Below are positions 23,368-31,991 of a stretch of 64,000 nucleotides of DNA, in pieces. The stretch lies in the NCBI RefSeq assembly GCF_003053845.1, contig NZ_QAYG01000003.1, forward strand, positions 248,001-312,000, given 5' to 3'. The position numbers and the translations under genes were made by a program. Each line of letters begins with the position of its first letter. The stretch's first letter is position 1. The notes beneath the pieces were generated by a model, which saw only the letters and a list, made by a program, of their open reading frames with translations, was not told the origin of the DNA and did not search any database. The DNA is from Breoghania corrubedonensis. Its GTDB lineage: Bacteria > Pseudomonadota > Alphaproteobacteria > Rhizobiales > Stappiaceae.

Positions 23368-25603
23368 GCTTGTGCTGCAGATCATTCCCCGGCTTCCCGC
23401 CCAGCGCACGCAGGCCTCCGAGCTGACGGCGGAATTCGTCCGTCACGTCATTGGCCTCCTGGAAGTCGCGCACGACATGTGGCGTGATCAGGATCAGCAG
23501 TTCGGTGCGCTTCTGGGTGTCGTCCTTGTGGCGGAAGAGATTGCCGACCAGGGGCACATCCCCCAGCACCGGAACCTGTGATTTGGTCACCTCCGCACGC
23601 TGCTGGATAAGGCCGCCGAGCGCCAGGCTGTCGCCGTCCTTCACCACCACTGTCGTGTTGACCTTTCGCTGGCGGATGGTGGGGCTGTCGATGCCCGATG
23701 TCGTTGTTTTGACGACGTCCGAGACTTCCTGTTCGATATCGAGGATGACGCGACCACTGTCATTCACCCTTGGCACCACGGTCAGAATGATGCCCGTATC
23801 CTTCAGTTCGATGGTGTTGACGACGGTATTGATGCTCGTCGTGTCGATCGCCTGTTGCGTGGCGATCGGCACCTGATCGCCGATCCTCAAGACGGCTTTT
23901 CGATTGTCGAGCACCATCAGGTTCGGCGAGGAAATGATGTTGACGTCGGTGATGGAGGAAAGGGCGTTGAGCGCCACCGCTGCCTGGCCGCCGGAGAACA
24001 GGAACGAAAGGCCGGGAAAGGTCGAGCCCACGGCACCATCGGCCGCATCGGTGAAGGACAGGCTGTAATTGCCGTTTTCGAAGAACCAGCGCAGACCGAA
24101 TTTCAGCTCGTCGCTCAGCGTCACCTCGGCGATGGTCGCTTCGATCAGCACCTGGTTTGGAAGCGAGTCCAGTCGCTTCAGCATCGCCAGGATGGCGTTG
24201 TACTCGTCGGGCGTGGCGTAGATCAGGATGGCATTGTTGGATTCGTCGGCCACCACACGAATGCCTTCGCTCGTTTCCGCCGGATTGTTTGCCAGCCCCG
24301 TCGCCGTGAAGCTCGCGGGCGTCGCTGCGGCTGTGTTGGTGAGCCCTGCCCCTATCGCAGTCCCTGCGCCTGTCGATTGGCCGATACTCGTGGTCGTTCC
24401 GCCGGTCGAGGTGAGGGCGTTTGTTCGTGCGCTGGCGGCTGCCTGAAAGGCGGCATTGACGCGCCCGCTGCCGGTACCGCCGCCATTCGCCTCGTTCCCT
24501 TCCGCTGTTCGGGTCTTCGCGTTCGGGTCGGTAAGAATATTACCAAGCAGCTCCGCGAGTTCGCTCGCCTCACGGTTCTGGATCGAATAGACGAACAGCT
24601 GCCGCTTGGTGCCGCCGGCGATGCGGTCCAGTCGTTCCACCCATTTTTGCGCTTCGCGCAGGTAGCGCGGACGGGACGAGATCACGAGGATTGAGTTTAG
24701 CCGCTGGTTTGGCACGAACCGGACCACGCCCTTCAATGCGCCACCGTCCTCGGTGGAAAATATCGTGTCGAGTTCGGTGACAATCGCTTCCGGGTCTGCG
24801 TTCTTCACGGGAAGCAGAGCGAAGGACATGCCTTTCATCTGGTCTATATCGAACAGATTGATGGCGTCGAGCGCGGTGGCGATCTCGCGCGGATTGCCCC
24901 CGATGATCAGGATGTTCCGTCTTTCGTCCACGTGCAGGATCTTGTCCGCGCCGATGATGGGTTGGAGCAGTCGCTGCATTTCGCGCGCTGAAACGTACTC
25001 GAGCGGGACGACCTTCGCAGACAGGCCTATCCCGCGCGCCGATGCGTGCCCTGGCGCCGGATTGTTGAGAGCCAGCACGCCGGGCGAGGACGCGGGGACG
25101 ATACGCACCAGATCGTCGCCAACGACAATGGCCGCATTGGAGAACCGCAGGAGTGCGTCGAACGTGTCGAGCAGGGCGCTCTTCGCGATGGCGTTCGTGG
25201 TCTGGATTGTCACCGTGCCCTTGACGCGCGGGTCGATGATGTAGTTGCGGCCCAGGATGTCTGAGACGATAACCTTCGTCGCCGACGCGATGCTGGCATT
25301 GGCGAGGTTCAGATGGACGCGGTCATCATCGGCGATCGAAAAGGGCGCGCTTTCGGTGGTGCCCACGAACTGCGCCGTGCCGGGATAAAGTTGCGCACCG
25401 GGTGAAAAGGCGCGCGCCGCGCTGCGGGCGGCTACGTTCGCGGGGAGGTGAGAGCGGCTGAACCCGCTGGGCGTCACGTCCCGCGTCCTCGGTCCTTCCG
25501 CCATATCCGACAGATCGCCGGCGCAGCCGGCCAGTACCAGGGGCGCCAGCAGCCCGGTAAACAGCAAGAGAAGCCGGTATACCGTTCCAATGCCAAAGCC
25601 CAA
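23348..25603 (-). CDS. gspD: Type II secretion secretin GspD, apparent lipoprotein
   Basis: Outer-membrane secretin, about 751 residues. A TTG at 25603 with GGGGAG upstream starts a signal ending in the lipobox LVLAGC; the open frame itself begins at an ATG at 25657, which would put 18 extra polar residues in front. N-domains follow (KVIVSDILGRNYIIDPRVKG, KVVPLEYVSAREMQRLLQPI), with a Ser/Thr/Gly/Ala-rich insert of about 90 residues between repeats, then the secretin core ending VPLVGNLFRHKDDTQKRTEL and LLILITPHVV. A C-terminal lysine/arginine-rich tail is short and no separate pilotin gene was seen. Confidence 0.92.
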   Translation of the reverse strand: MGFGIGTVYRLLLLFTGLLAPLVLAGCAGDLSDMAEGPRTRDVTPSGFSRSHLPANVAARSAARAFSPGAQLYPGTAQFVGTTESAPFSIADDDRVHLNLANASIASATKVIVSDILGRNYIIDPRVKGTVTIQTTNAIAKSALLDTFDALLRFSNAAIVVGDDLVRIVPASSPGVLALNNPAPGHASARGIGLSAKVVPLEYVSAREMQRLLQPIIGADKILHVDERRNILIIGGNPREIATALDAINLFDIDQMKGMSFALLPVKNADPEAIVTELDTIFSTEDGGALKGVVRFVPNQRLNSILVISSRPRYLREAQKWVERLDRIAGGTKRQLFVYSIQNREASELAELLGNILTDPNAKTRTAEGNEANGGGTGSGRVNAAFQAAASARTNALTSTGGTTTSIGQSTGAGTAIGAGLTNTAAATPASFTATGLANNPAETSEGIRVVADESNNAILIYATPDEYNAILAMLKRLDSLPNQVLIEATIAEVTLSDELKFGLRWFFENGNYSLSFTDAADGAVGSTFPGLSFLFSGGQAAVALNALSSITDVNIISSPNLMVLDNRKAVLRIGDQVPIATQQAIDTTSINTVVNTIELKDTGIILTVVPRVNDSGRVILDIEQEVSDVVKTTTSGIDSPTIRQRKVNTTVVVKDGDSLALGGLIQQRAEVTKSQVPVLGDVPLVGNLFRHKDDTQKRTELLILITPHVVRDFQEANDVTDEFRRQLGGLRALGGKPGNDLQHKLNRLVR

Positions 25604-25709
25604 ACGCCAAAACTCCCCGTACGCGTCCTCATCCGAAACCGGACCACCGCAAGGCATAGGCGTTTCGTAGCGTCGTGTGATATCAATTCGTTCTTATCCA
25701 CACGGCATC

Positions 25710-25755
25710 AACAGGAAATATCCGGAAAACGTTAGGGTAACAGGCGATATCCGGA
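25710..25755. promoter_or_regulatory. Pair of 17-bp direct repeats upstream of gspD
   Basis: AACAGGAAATATCCGGA (25710-25726) and AACAGGCGATATCCGGA (25739-25755) match at 15 of 17 positions and are spaced 29 bp start to start. They lie between gspK and gspD, about 107 nt before the gspD start. A third GATATC is at about 25679. This is a candidate binding array for a regulator of gspD. Confidence 0.45.
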
Positions 25756-25821
25756 TTTATACGCAGGAAAACCATTTCGGGACCGGCGGATCTTTGCGGC
25801 AAGCTTGCAGGCGCCGTAGGT

Positions 25822-26730
25822 TCAAGTGCTGGTGCACGGGGATTGGTCCCGTGTGCGCCGTGGTTCCGATAGCCATTCCGCATAGGGCGAGGTCGCATTG
25901 TCAGCACGGACGATGTGTCCGTTCCACGACAGCGCTCGGTAGACGGGCATCCGCCCCGGTCTTATCTCAATAGTCGTCTCAATGAGATAGCCGCGTCCCG
26001 GTCCTGTCCGTGCCAAAACGCTGACAGCGAATTTTCTGCCGTCGGGCGATGAGGCATAGGCGATATCATCCGCGATTCCGGCCCGGGCGAGCTGCCCGCG
26101 AAGGTCTGGTGGGGTGGAGCGCTTGTCGAGGGCAGCGCGTCCGCTGTGGACGGTGAGGCCCGAACGCAGTCTTTCATAGAGCGCGCGATCAACCCCGGGC
26201 AATTGCGCCAGTTCCTCCACAGTGCGGAACTGATCGTCGTTGCGGCGGCTCATGATCGCGGCAATGAGCCTCGACGCCGCGTCGGGCTTCATCGCCCCGT
26301 CGAGAACCGCGAGGAGCAACTCTCGCGATGCCGTGTTGAGATCGAGCCGGCCCGCGACATCCTGCATGGTGATGACAAGCATGATCCCTTCGGCGAAGCG
26401 ACACGAGAACGGGGTGCCATCCTGGGCATTGCGGCCGGGGGTGTCCTCGGCCTCGGCCGCACCCGCCAGAAGGGCTGCGACAGCGATGCCGATGCCGCCG
26501 TCGGCCGCCCGCGCGCCCGCAGCCGCGTGAACCTCGCGGGCGATACGTGCCGTACGGTTCTGGACCACGCTGGCAAATCCCGCCAGAATGCTGGCAAGCA
26601 AGGTCAGACTCAGCAGGACGGTGAGTATCGAAAAACCGCGTGAGCTCGACCTGCATCGGCGTGCCGAGGCTGAAAACAGGCTTCGCAACAAGGGGGCAAG
26701 GCGTTTCATCTGGTCCGGCAGGTCGCGCAT
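25822..26730 (-). CDS. gspK: Type II secretion minor pseudopilin GspK
   Basis: 302 residues, the largest minor pseudopilin. The prepilin leader ends SSSRG followed by the hydrophobic FSILTVLLSLTLLASILAGF; residue +5 is not Glu, as usual for GspK. The rest has the GspK hallmark DVAGRLDLNTASRELLLAVL, two helix-hairpin-helix-like segments (QFRTVEELAQLPGVDRALYE) and a C-terminal sheet. GspK caps the pseudopilus tip together with I and J. An ATG at 26709 could also be the start. It diverges from gspO, whose ATG is at 26736, leaving only a few bases between starts if 26730 is used. Confidence 0.88.
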   Translation of the reverse strand: MRDLPDQMKRLAPLLRSLFSASARRCRSSSRGFSILTVLLSLTLLASILAGFASVVQNRTARIAREVHAAAGARAADGGIGIAVAALLAGAAEAEDTPGRNAQDGTPFSCRFAEGIMLVITMQDVAGRLDLNTASRELLLAVLDGAMKPDAASRLIAAIMSRRNDDQFRTVEELAQLPGVDRALYERLRSGLTVHSGRAALDKRSTPPDLRGQLARAGIADDIAYASSPDGRKFAVSVLARTGPGRGYLIETTIEIRPGRMPVYRALSWNGHIVRADNATSPYAEWLSEPRRTRDQSPCTST

Positions 26731-26735
26731 CCATC

Positions 26736-27371
26736 ATGACAATCGATCAACGACGATTCATAGCAGAGCCGGACGTCAGGGAACATGTCCACGGCCCGAT
26801 GCGGCACGGCCACAGACGTCGCTGGATGGTGACGGCTCTTGTCTTTTTCGCTCTTGCCGTTGCTATCGGTGCGCTGGGGTGGGTGATGTTCGGTGCGATG
26901 CCCGCACAGGTGGTCCTGGCCAGTATGGTGCTGGCGATACCCCTCGCCTGGGGGGCGGCGGTCGATTGGCACGACTTCATCGTCCCTGACAGGGTCAGCC
27001 TTGGGCTCATACCGCTGGGACTTGGAATGACATGGCTTGTCAACCCGGCCGTGCTGTCGGCTCATATTGTTGCTGCTCTGGCGGGCGGCCTCTTGCTGTG
27101 GGTGGTCGCGCAAGGGTACAGACGTTTTCGAGGTGTCGCGGGGCTCGGGCTCGGCGACGTAAAGCTTCTTGCGGCGGCCGGGGCATGGCTCGGGCCGGAG
27201 GGGCTGCCGGGTGTGCTTCTGATCGGTTCACTTGCAGCAATTGCCGCGTTGCTGGTGCGCAGGGGATTGACCGGGCCGCGCGCCTTGCGCGGCCGCATTG
27301 CCTTCGCACCGTATCTCGCGCTCGGAATATGGGTGACCTGGATATTCGGCTCCATTACGTGGGGCGCATGA
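26736..27371 (+). CDS. gspO: Short prepilin peptidase (A24 family, GspO-like)
   Basis: 211-residue membrane protease with the two catalytic aspartate regions of A24 peptidases: AAVDWHDFIVPDRVSLGLIP and the GxGD motif GLGLGDVKLLAAAGA. It lacks the N-terminal N-methylase region and the zinc-binding cysteines of full-length GspO/PilD and so resembles the short TadV/CpaA-type enzymes. It would cut the leader peptides of the G, H/I, J, K pseudopilins; whether another enzyme methylates them is unknown. The ATG at 26736 is preferred over an earlier in-frame ATG because the earlier segment overlaps gspK. It is followed by gspG. Confidence 0.85.
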   Translation: MTIDQRRFIAEPDVREHVHGPMRHGHRRRWMVTALVFFALAVAIGALGWVMFGAMPAQVVLASMVLAIPLAWGAAVDWHDFIVPDRVSLGLIPLGLGMTWLVNPAVLSAHIVAALAGGLLLWVVAQGYRRFRGVAGLGLGDVKLLAAAGAWLGPEGLPGVLLIGSLAAIAALLVRRGLTGPRALRGRIAFAPYLALGIWVTWIFGSITWGA

Positions 27372-27414
27372 AAGAAACGACGGCAGCGGTCATTGGCCGG
27401 CCCTTGGAGGATGA

Positions 27415-27888
27415 ATGGTGGATGTGGAGCCTGCGATGAAGGACGAGAAGAGACGCGTTTCTCGCTCCCGACGGCGGCGCGCGTCCAGAAGGGGATTTTC
27501 ACTTCTGGAGGTGCTCGTGGTTCTCGCCATCATCGCTCTGGTGGCAAGTGTCGTCGGTCCGCGCGCCATTTCCTACTTCTCACGCGCGAAAACCAAGACG
27601 GCCGCCCTGCAGATCAAGGAGATCGAGAGCGCGCTTGAACTGTATTTCCTCGATACCGGACGCTATCCGGGCGAAGATACCGGGCTCTCTGCCCTGGTGA
27701 CGCCGCCGCCGGCGGAAACCCGCTGGAACGGCCCGTATCTCAAGCAGGCTTCCGCCCTGACCGACCCCTGGAACCGTCCCTATCGCTACCGCTACCCCGG
27801 TCAGCACGTGGAATTCGACGTCTACACGCTTGGCCGGGACGGCCTGGAAGGTGGCACGGGAGAGGATGCGGATGTCGGCAACTGGTAA
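27415..27888 (+). CDS. gspG: Type II secretion major pseudopilin GspG
   Basis: 157 residues. A basic leader (RRRRASRRG) is followed by FSLLEVLVVLAIIALVASVV with the conserved Glu at +5, then the GspG globular domain: ALELYFLDTGRYPGEDTGLSALV, GPYLKQ, DPWNRPYRYRYPG and the calcium-loop-like end GRDGLEGGTGEDADVGNW. GspG forms the pseudopilus shaft. The ATG at 27415 has TTGGAGG just upstream; an in-frame ATG at 27436 is an alternative. Transcribed with gspO; convergent with gspJ 31 nt away. Confidence 0.95.
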   Translation: MVDVEPAMKDEKRRVSRSRRRRASRRGFSLLEVLVVLAIIALVASVVGPRAISYFSRAKTKTAALQIKEIESALELYFLDTGRYPGEDTGLSALVTPPPAETRWNGPYLKQASALTDPWNRPYRYRYPGQHVEFDVYTLGRDGLEGGTGEDADVGNW

Positions 27889-27919
27889 GCGGTGGCGGTC
27901 GGCTCTTTGGTAGTCGTGT

Positions 27920-28513
27920 TCAGTGAACTTTCGGATGGACGAGCAACATGCGGTCCGTCTGGTGGCCGTCGTCCTCGAATCTGAGCGATATCTCGATCAG
28001 GTCCGGCAGATGAGGCTGGTCTTCCCAGCTTTCCTGCCAACGGATCCGATCCTGATCGAGTAGCCGGCCGTAGTAGCGCACGGAAAAGCCCTTCAGATGA
28101 TCCAGGATAACGCGTTCCTGCGGCTGCACGCGGCCGGTGAACGGGGGAGAGAAGCCGACTGTCAGGTGGTCCGTTCCCGCAATGCGAGAAAACGAGATAT
28201 GCCACGGCTGTTCAGCGGCCAGCCCTTCGGCAGGGCGTAGCATCACGATACTGATGGAATTCGCCTGCCCTTGGAACGTGGTCTCGTTGTTGCCTGTCTT
28301 GGGGAAGACAAGCGCCTGGGAGAGGCTGTCGCGAAGGAACCCGATTTCGCTGAGACGGCGCCCGTTATCCGATATCCGGTTCGTTCGCTCCCAGACCCGG
28401 TTTCCGAAGGCAAGCGAACCCGCAATGAAGCTTGCGATAACGCCCAGAAGCGCCATGGCGATGAGCATTTCCATCATCGCAAAGCCGGCGCGGGACTGTG
28501 AACGTGCATTCAC
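27920..28513 (-). CDS. gspJ: Type II secretion minor pseudopilin GspJ
   Basis: 197 residues. Prepilin leader SRAG then FAMMEMLIAMALLGVIASF with Glu at +5, followed by an extended domain typical of GspJ (SEIGFLRDSLSQALVFPKTG, VILDHLKGFSVRYYG, LIEISLRF). GspJ is part of the tip complex with I and K. Its start overlaps the stop of gspI by 4 nt, so it is the last gene of the gspEFIJ unit. Confidence 0.87.
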   Translation of the reverse strand: MNARSQSRAGFAMMEMLIAMALLGVIASFIAGSLAFGNRVWERTNRISDNGRRLSEIGFLRDSLSQALVFPKTGNNETTFQGQANSISIVMLRPAEGLAAEQPWHISFSRIAGTDHLTVGFSPPFTGRVQPQERVILDHLKGFSVRYYGRLLDQDRIRWQESWEDQPHLPDLIEISLRFEDDGHQTDRMLLVHPKVH

Positions 28514-28938
28514 GATCCAGACCTCCCGCGTTCGACGCGCAATGTTTCCAGATGGAGAACGGGACGGGCGAGGTTGATGTCGTCCTTGCGGTAGATGGCG
28601 ATGTTGATGCGATAGAGGATTGTCTGTCCACCGCCCTGCCGGGCCGCGCGAACCTGGCGGATCGTGCGCACGCGCGTGAATTCGCCGGCAAAGGCGGTCG
28701 TTTCCGTTCCTGGCGTGAGGGGAGGGCCGGCCAGCAATTCATCGAGTTCCGATTGCGCCTGATCCAGCACGAGTGCGGCTGCTTCGGCTCTGGCAAGTGT
28801 TGCCGCACCCGATCCGGTGATCCGATAGGCGGCTGCGAGCATCACTGCGAGGATCGCGAAGGCGATCAGTGTCTCCAGCAGGATGAAGCCGCGTGTGGCA
28901 TGAAGCCTTCGGCCTTTCGGGAACGCGCGCCGCATCAT
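28510..28938 (-). CDS. gspI: Type II secretion minor pseudopilin GspI
   Basis: 142 residues from the ATG at 28938 (the open frame reaches 29337, but that part runs out of frame over gspF). Leader LHATRG then FILLETLIAFAILAVMLAA with Glu at +5. The short globular part (ALVLDQAQSELDELLAG, VRTIRQVRAARQGGG) fits GspI, which nucleates the tip complex. The start lies 2 nt after the gspF stop with no clear ribosome site, so translation is probably coupled to gspF. Confidence 0.85.
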   Translation of the reverse strand: MMRRAFPKGRRLHATRGFILLETLIAFAILAVMLAAAYRITGSGAATLARAEAAALVLDQAQSELDELLAGPPLTPGTETTAFAGEFTRVRTIRQVRAARQGGGQTILYRINIAIYRKDDINLARPVLHLETLRVERGRSGS

Positions 28939-28940
28939 GG

Positions 28941-30149
28941 TCAAAACGCCAGATCGTTGACGCTCAGCACTGCGTCCATGATGACGAGGATGAAGCTTCC
29001 CACGCCAAGGCCTATGGCGAGCGTCATGACCGGTGGAACGAGCTGGAAGACGAGCTGGATCTGTCGGCCTGCCTCCGCTTCCAGCACCTTCCCGATGTGA
29101 TCGAGCATGTCGGGCAGGGTGCCGGTTTCTTCGCCGATACGCACCATTCTGCGCGCGATCATGGGGACATGCGGTGCTTCTTCCAATTCCGAGGCGAAGC
29201 TCTCGCCGTTCCGGATCCCGGATATCGCTTTGGCAATCGTGGCGCGGTAGCTGCGGCTTGAAAGCGTGCCTTTCGTTGTCTCCAGTGCCTGTTCGAGCGA
29301 GACGCCGTTGCGCAGCATGGTGCCCAGCGTCCGGCAAAACCGTGCGATCTCGATGTTCGCCTTGAGACCGGAGACGACAGGCGTAGCGAAGACAAGTCGT
29401 TCAAGGCGTGCCCGCACGGCGTCCATCCGGCTGAGCTGCAGGATGACGAGCGCAAATATCGCGACGCCGATCGAAACCGCCAGCCAGTGCTGGCCAATCG
29501 TCGCCTTGGTTGCGGTGATGAAGGCGATGATTGCGGGTGTTTTCCGGCCCGCGTTCTCGAAGAGCGGGGCGACCGCCGGCACGAGAATGGTCGCGATGAC
29601 GAGCACGACCGCAACGGAGGTCGCAAAGAGGATCGACGGGTACAGCAAACCTGCGCGGATACGCGAACGGGTTTCCTGCTCGCGTTCCAGATGTCCGGCG
29701 AGTTCGCTCAGCACTGCGGCGAGTGCGCCGGAGCGTTCGCCTGCCAGAATGAGGCTGCGATAGGCTGGAGGCGCGAGGCCGGGAACGCGCTCCAGAGCCT
29801 CGGACAGGTCCGCGCCGTTCAGGATGGCGTCGTACACCCTGGTCAGCGCGGCACGCGCCGGAGCTCGCCTTTCCCCATCTCGTGCGATGGCGACTGCGTC
29901 GAGGAGCGGCACATGCGAGGATGTCAGGCTCGCCATCATGCGGGTGAAGCGGACCAGCAGCTTCGGATCACGAGCTCCCGTGCTCTCCCTTGCGGCCTTT
30001 CGTGGTGCTGCCTGGCCTTGTGCGATCTCCACCGGCACCAGCCCGCGGTCGCGCAAGGTGGCGAAAGCGGCCGTCTCCGTGTCGGCTTCGATCTCGCCGG
30101 TAACCACCGATCCGGCCGACGAATAAGCCTTGTAGGCGAATTCGGTCAT
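28941..30149 (-). CDS. gspF: Type II secretion inner-membrane platform protein GspF
   Basis: 402 residues, normal size. Two repeats of the T2SF domain are visible (FTRMMASLTSSHVPLLDAVA ... RSLILAGERSGALAAVLSEL and FCRTLGTMLRNGVSLEQALE ... MVRIGEETGTLPDMLDHIG), each followed by a membrane segment, with a third membrane segment at the C-terminus. GspF links the ATPase GspE to pseudopilus assembly in the inner membrane. Its start follows the gspE stop by 14 nt. Confidence 0.95.
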   Translation of the reverse strand: MTEFAYKAYSSAGSVVTGEIEADTETAAFATLRDRGLVPVEIAQGQAAPRKAARESTGARDPKLLVRFTRMMASLTSSHVPLLDAVAIARDGERRAPARAALTRVYDAILNGADLSEALERVPGLAPPAYRSLILAGERSGALAAVLSELAGHLEREQETRSRIRAGLLYPSILFATSVAVVLVIATILVPAVAPLFENAGRKTPAIIAFITATKATIGQHWLAVSIGVAIFALVILQLSRMDAVRARLERLVFATPVVSGLKANIEIARFCRTLGTMLRNGVSLEQALETTKGTLSSRSYRATIAKAISGIRNGESFASELEEAPHVPMIARRMVRIGEETGTLPDMLDHIGKVLEAEAGRQIQLVFQLVPPVMTLAIGLGVGSFILVIMDAVLSVNDLAF

Positions 30150-30163
30150 ATGCCTGAAAGCTC

Positions 30164-31885
30164 CTAGATGCTGCGCCCGGCGACGCTCAGAACCTCTTCC
30201 AGTGAGGTCATCCCCTGACGAGCCAACCGCAATCCGTCATCGATGAGACGATCATGCCCCGCCGCGTGGGCTGCGCCCGCGATTTCCGCCTCGCCGTGCC
30301 CGGCAAGAACGTGATCGCGCACAACCGCGTCGACAGGCACGAGTTCGCAAATGACCTTCCGTCCGGCATAACCTGTTCCTCGGCAGGCAGGACAGCCAAC
30401 GGGCATGCGATAGGCGCCTTCCTGCCCCATAGCCTCATCCGCAGCCCTGATGGCCGCAGGTAATTTCGCCGCGTCTTGCGGCATGGCGCAGGTGGGGCAG
30501 AGAATGCGGACAAGGCGCTGCGACAGCACCGCTCGCACACAGGCGGCTACCAGATAGGACGCCATGCCCATTTCGATCAGCCGCGTGATCGCGGCGGCTG
30601 CATTGTTCGTGTGCAGTGTGGAAAGAACGAGATGACCGGTCAGCGAAGCGCGAATGGCGATCTCCGCCGTTTCCAGATCTCGGATTTCGCCGATCATCAC
30701 GATATCGGGATCCTGCCGCAGGATGGAGCGCAGCGCGGAGGCGAAATCGAGCCCTATTTCCGATTGAACCTGTACCTGGTTGATCCCGGGCAGCCGGATT
30801 TCGACCGGGTCCTCCACCGAGATGAGCTTCTTCTCGCGCGCGTTGATCTGGCGAAGCGCGGTATAGAGCGTCGTGGTCTTGCCCGATCCGGTGGGGCCAG
30901 TGACGAGGAAGATGCCGTTCGGGTTTGACAGGACGTCGGAAAGGCGCGCTTGAAGCGCCGGCGTGAAGCCGAGCGTATTCCAGTCGAGGCCGGTTTCGTC
31001 ACGGCGCAGAAGCCGGATGACCGTGCTCTCCCCATGCATCGTGGGAAGCGTCGAGATGCGCAGGTCCGTGTCACGGCCCCGGATCGTTACCGTCACGCGT
31101 CCGTCCTGCGGCAGGCGGCGCTCGGTGATGTCCATGCGCGCCATGATCTTCACCCGCGACACGATGGCGGCCCGGGCTTCGCCGTCAATGCTCTCGAGAT
31201 CCTGCAGATGACCGTCGATCCTCAGCCGCACAAGCAGCCCGTGCCGGTCGGGCTCCAGATGAACGTCTGAGGCGCCGCGTTCCAGCGCCGTCGACAGGAT
31301 CGTGTTGACCCGCTGGATGATGGGGCCATCGTTGGCGAGCGCCTTGAGATGCTCCACATCCGACCGGCTGACGGCGGCGCCGGAGGGAGTGCGGGTATCC
31401 GTTTCCACGGCGACGGGCTCGTAAAGCGATTTCAGAAGATCCGTGATCTCCTTGCGGCTCGCAGAGACGGGGCGGATTTCTTCGTCGAGCAGATAGCCGA
31501 TCGCCGAGAGGGCTTTGCGGTCGAGTGGATCGGCCATCGCGACGTGAAGGTTGCCGTCCTTGTGGACAAGCGGCACGACGGCATTGGTGTCTAGGAACTC
31601 GCGGGATAGGAGATCTTCCAGGATCGGTCCGTCGGGCCTCATCGCGGAGCCGAAGCGCGGAATATCGAGCCAGCGGGCCCAGAAGTCCGCGAGTTCGTCT
31701 TCGCTGAGAAGGCCAAGCTCGGTGAGGATCGTATCGAAGCGGGCAGATGTCTGGATCTGAGCGCGGCGCGCGCGTTCCACCGCGGCACTGTCGAGTATCC
31801 CCATTTCCAGCAGCGCGGCCGACATGGTATCAACGAGATTCCCGTGGCTCGATACGACCTTGTTCAACGTTAACGCGCTCCGCAT
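30164..31885 (-). CDS. gspE: Type II secretion ATPase GspE
   Basis: 573 residues from the ATG at 31885, chosen because ACAGGAATAG lies just upstream; the open frame runs to 32269 but would overlap gspL. An N1E-type domain (GILDSAAVERARRAQ, DELADFWARWLDIPRF) precedes the ATPase core: Walker A GPTGSGKTTTLYTAL, Asp box ISVEDPVEIRLPGINQVQV, Walker B DIVMIGEIRDLETAEIA, and His box LSTLHTNNAAAAITRLIEMG. The tetracysteine zinc module (CPTC ... CPAC) is present. It hexamerises under the inner membrane and drives secretion. First gene of the gspEFIJ unit, divergent from gspL. Confidence 0.95.
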   Translation of the reverse strand: MRSALTLNKVVSSHGNLVDTMSAALLEMGILDSAAVERARRAQIQTSARFDTILTELGLLSEDELADFWARWLDIPRFGSAMRPDGPILEDLLSREFLDTNAVVPLVHKDGNLHVAMADPLDRKALSAIGYLLDEEIRPVSASRKEITDLLKSLYEPVAVETDTRTPSGAAVSRSDVEHLKALANDGPIIQRVNTILSTALERGASDVHLEPDRHGLLVRLRIDGHLQDLESIDGEARAAIVSRVKIMARMDITERRLPQDGRVTVTIRGRDTDLRISTLPTMHGESTVIRLLRRDETGLDWNTLGFTPALQARLSDVLSNPNGIFLVTGPTGSGKTTTLYTALRQINAREKKLISVEDPVEIRLPGINQVQVQSEIGLDFASALRSILRQDPDIVMIGEIRDLETAEIAIRASLTGHLVLSTLHTNNAAAAITRLIEMGMASYLVAACVRAVLSQRLVRILCPTCAMPQDAAKLPAAIRAADEAMGQEGAYRMPVGCPACRGTGYAGRKVICELVPVDAVVRDHVLAGHGEAEIAGAAHAAGHDRLIDDGLRLARQGMTSLEEVLSVAGRSI

Positions 31886-31949
31886 TCTATTCCTGTAATC
31901 GAAACGTCCCGCAGAATCCCAGGGTAAGGTGGAAACCTGCCGATGGAGA

Positions 31950-31961
31950 TTCGATATCGAA
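31950..31961. promoter_or_regulatory. 12-bp perfect palindrome between divergent gspE and gspL
   Basis: TTCGATATCGAA is centred in the 106-nt gap between the gspE start (31885) and the gspL start (31992). With one mismatch each side the dyad extends to 18 bp (AG-A-TTCGATATCGAA-C-CT). Its position makes it a candidate operator for both transcription units. Its GATATC core is shared with the direct repeats before gspD. Confidence 0.45.
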
Positions 31962-31991
31962 CCTGCATCCTGCCAGTAGATCATAACGTGC

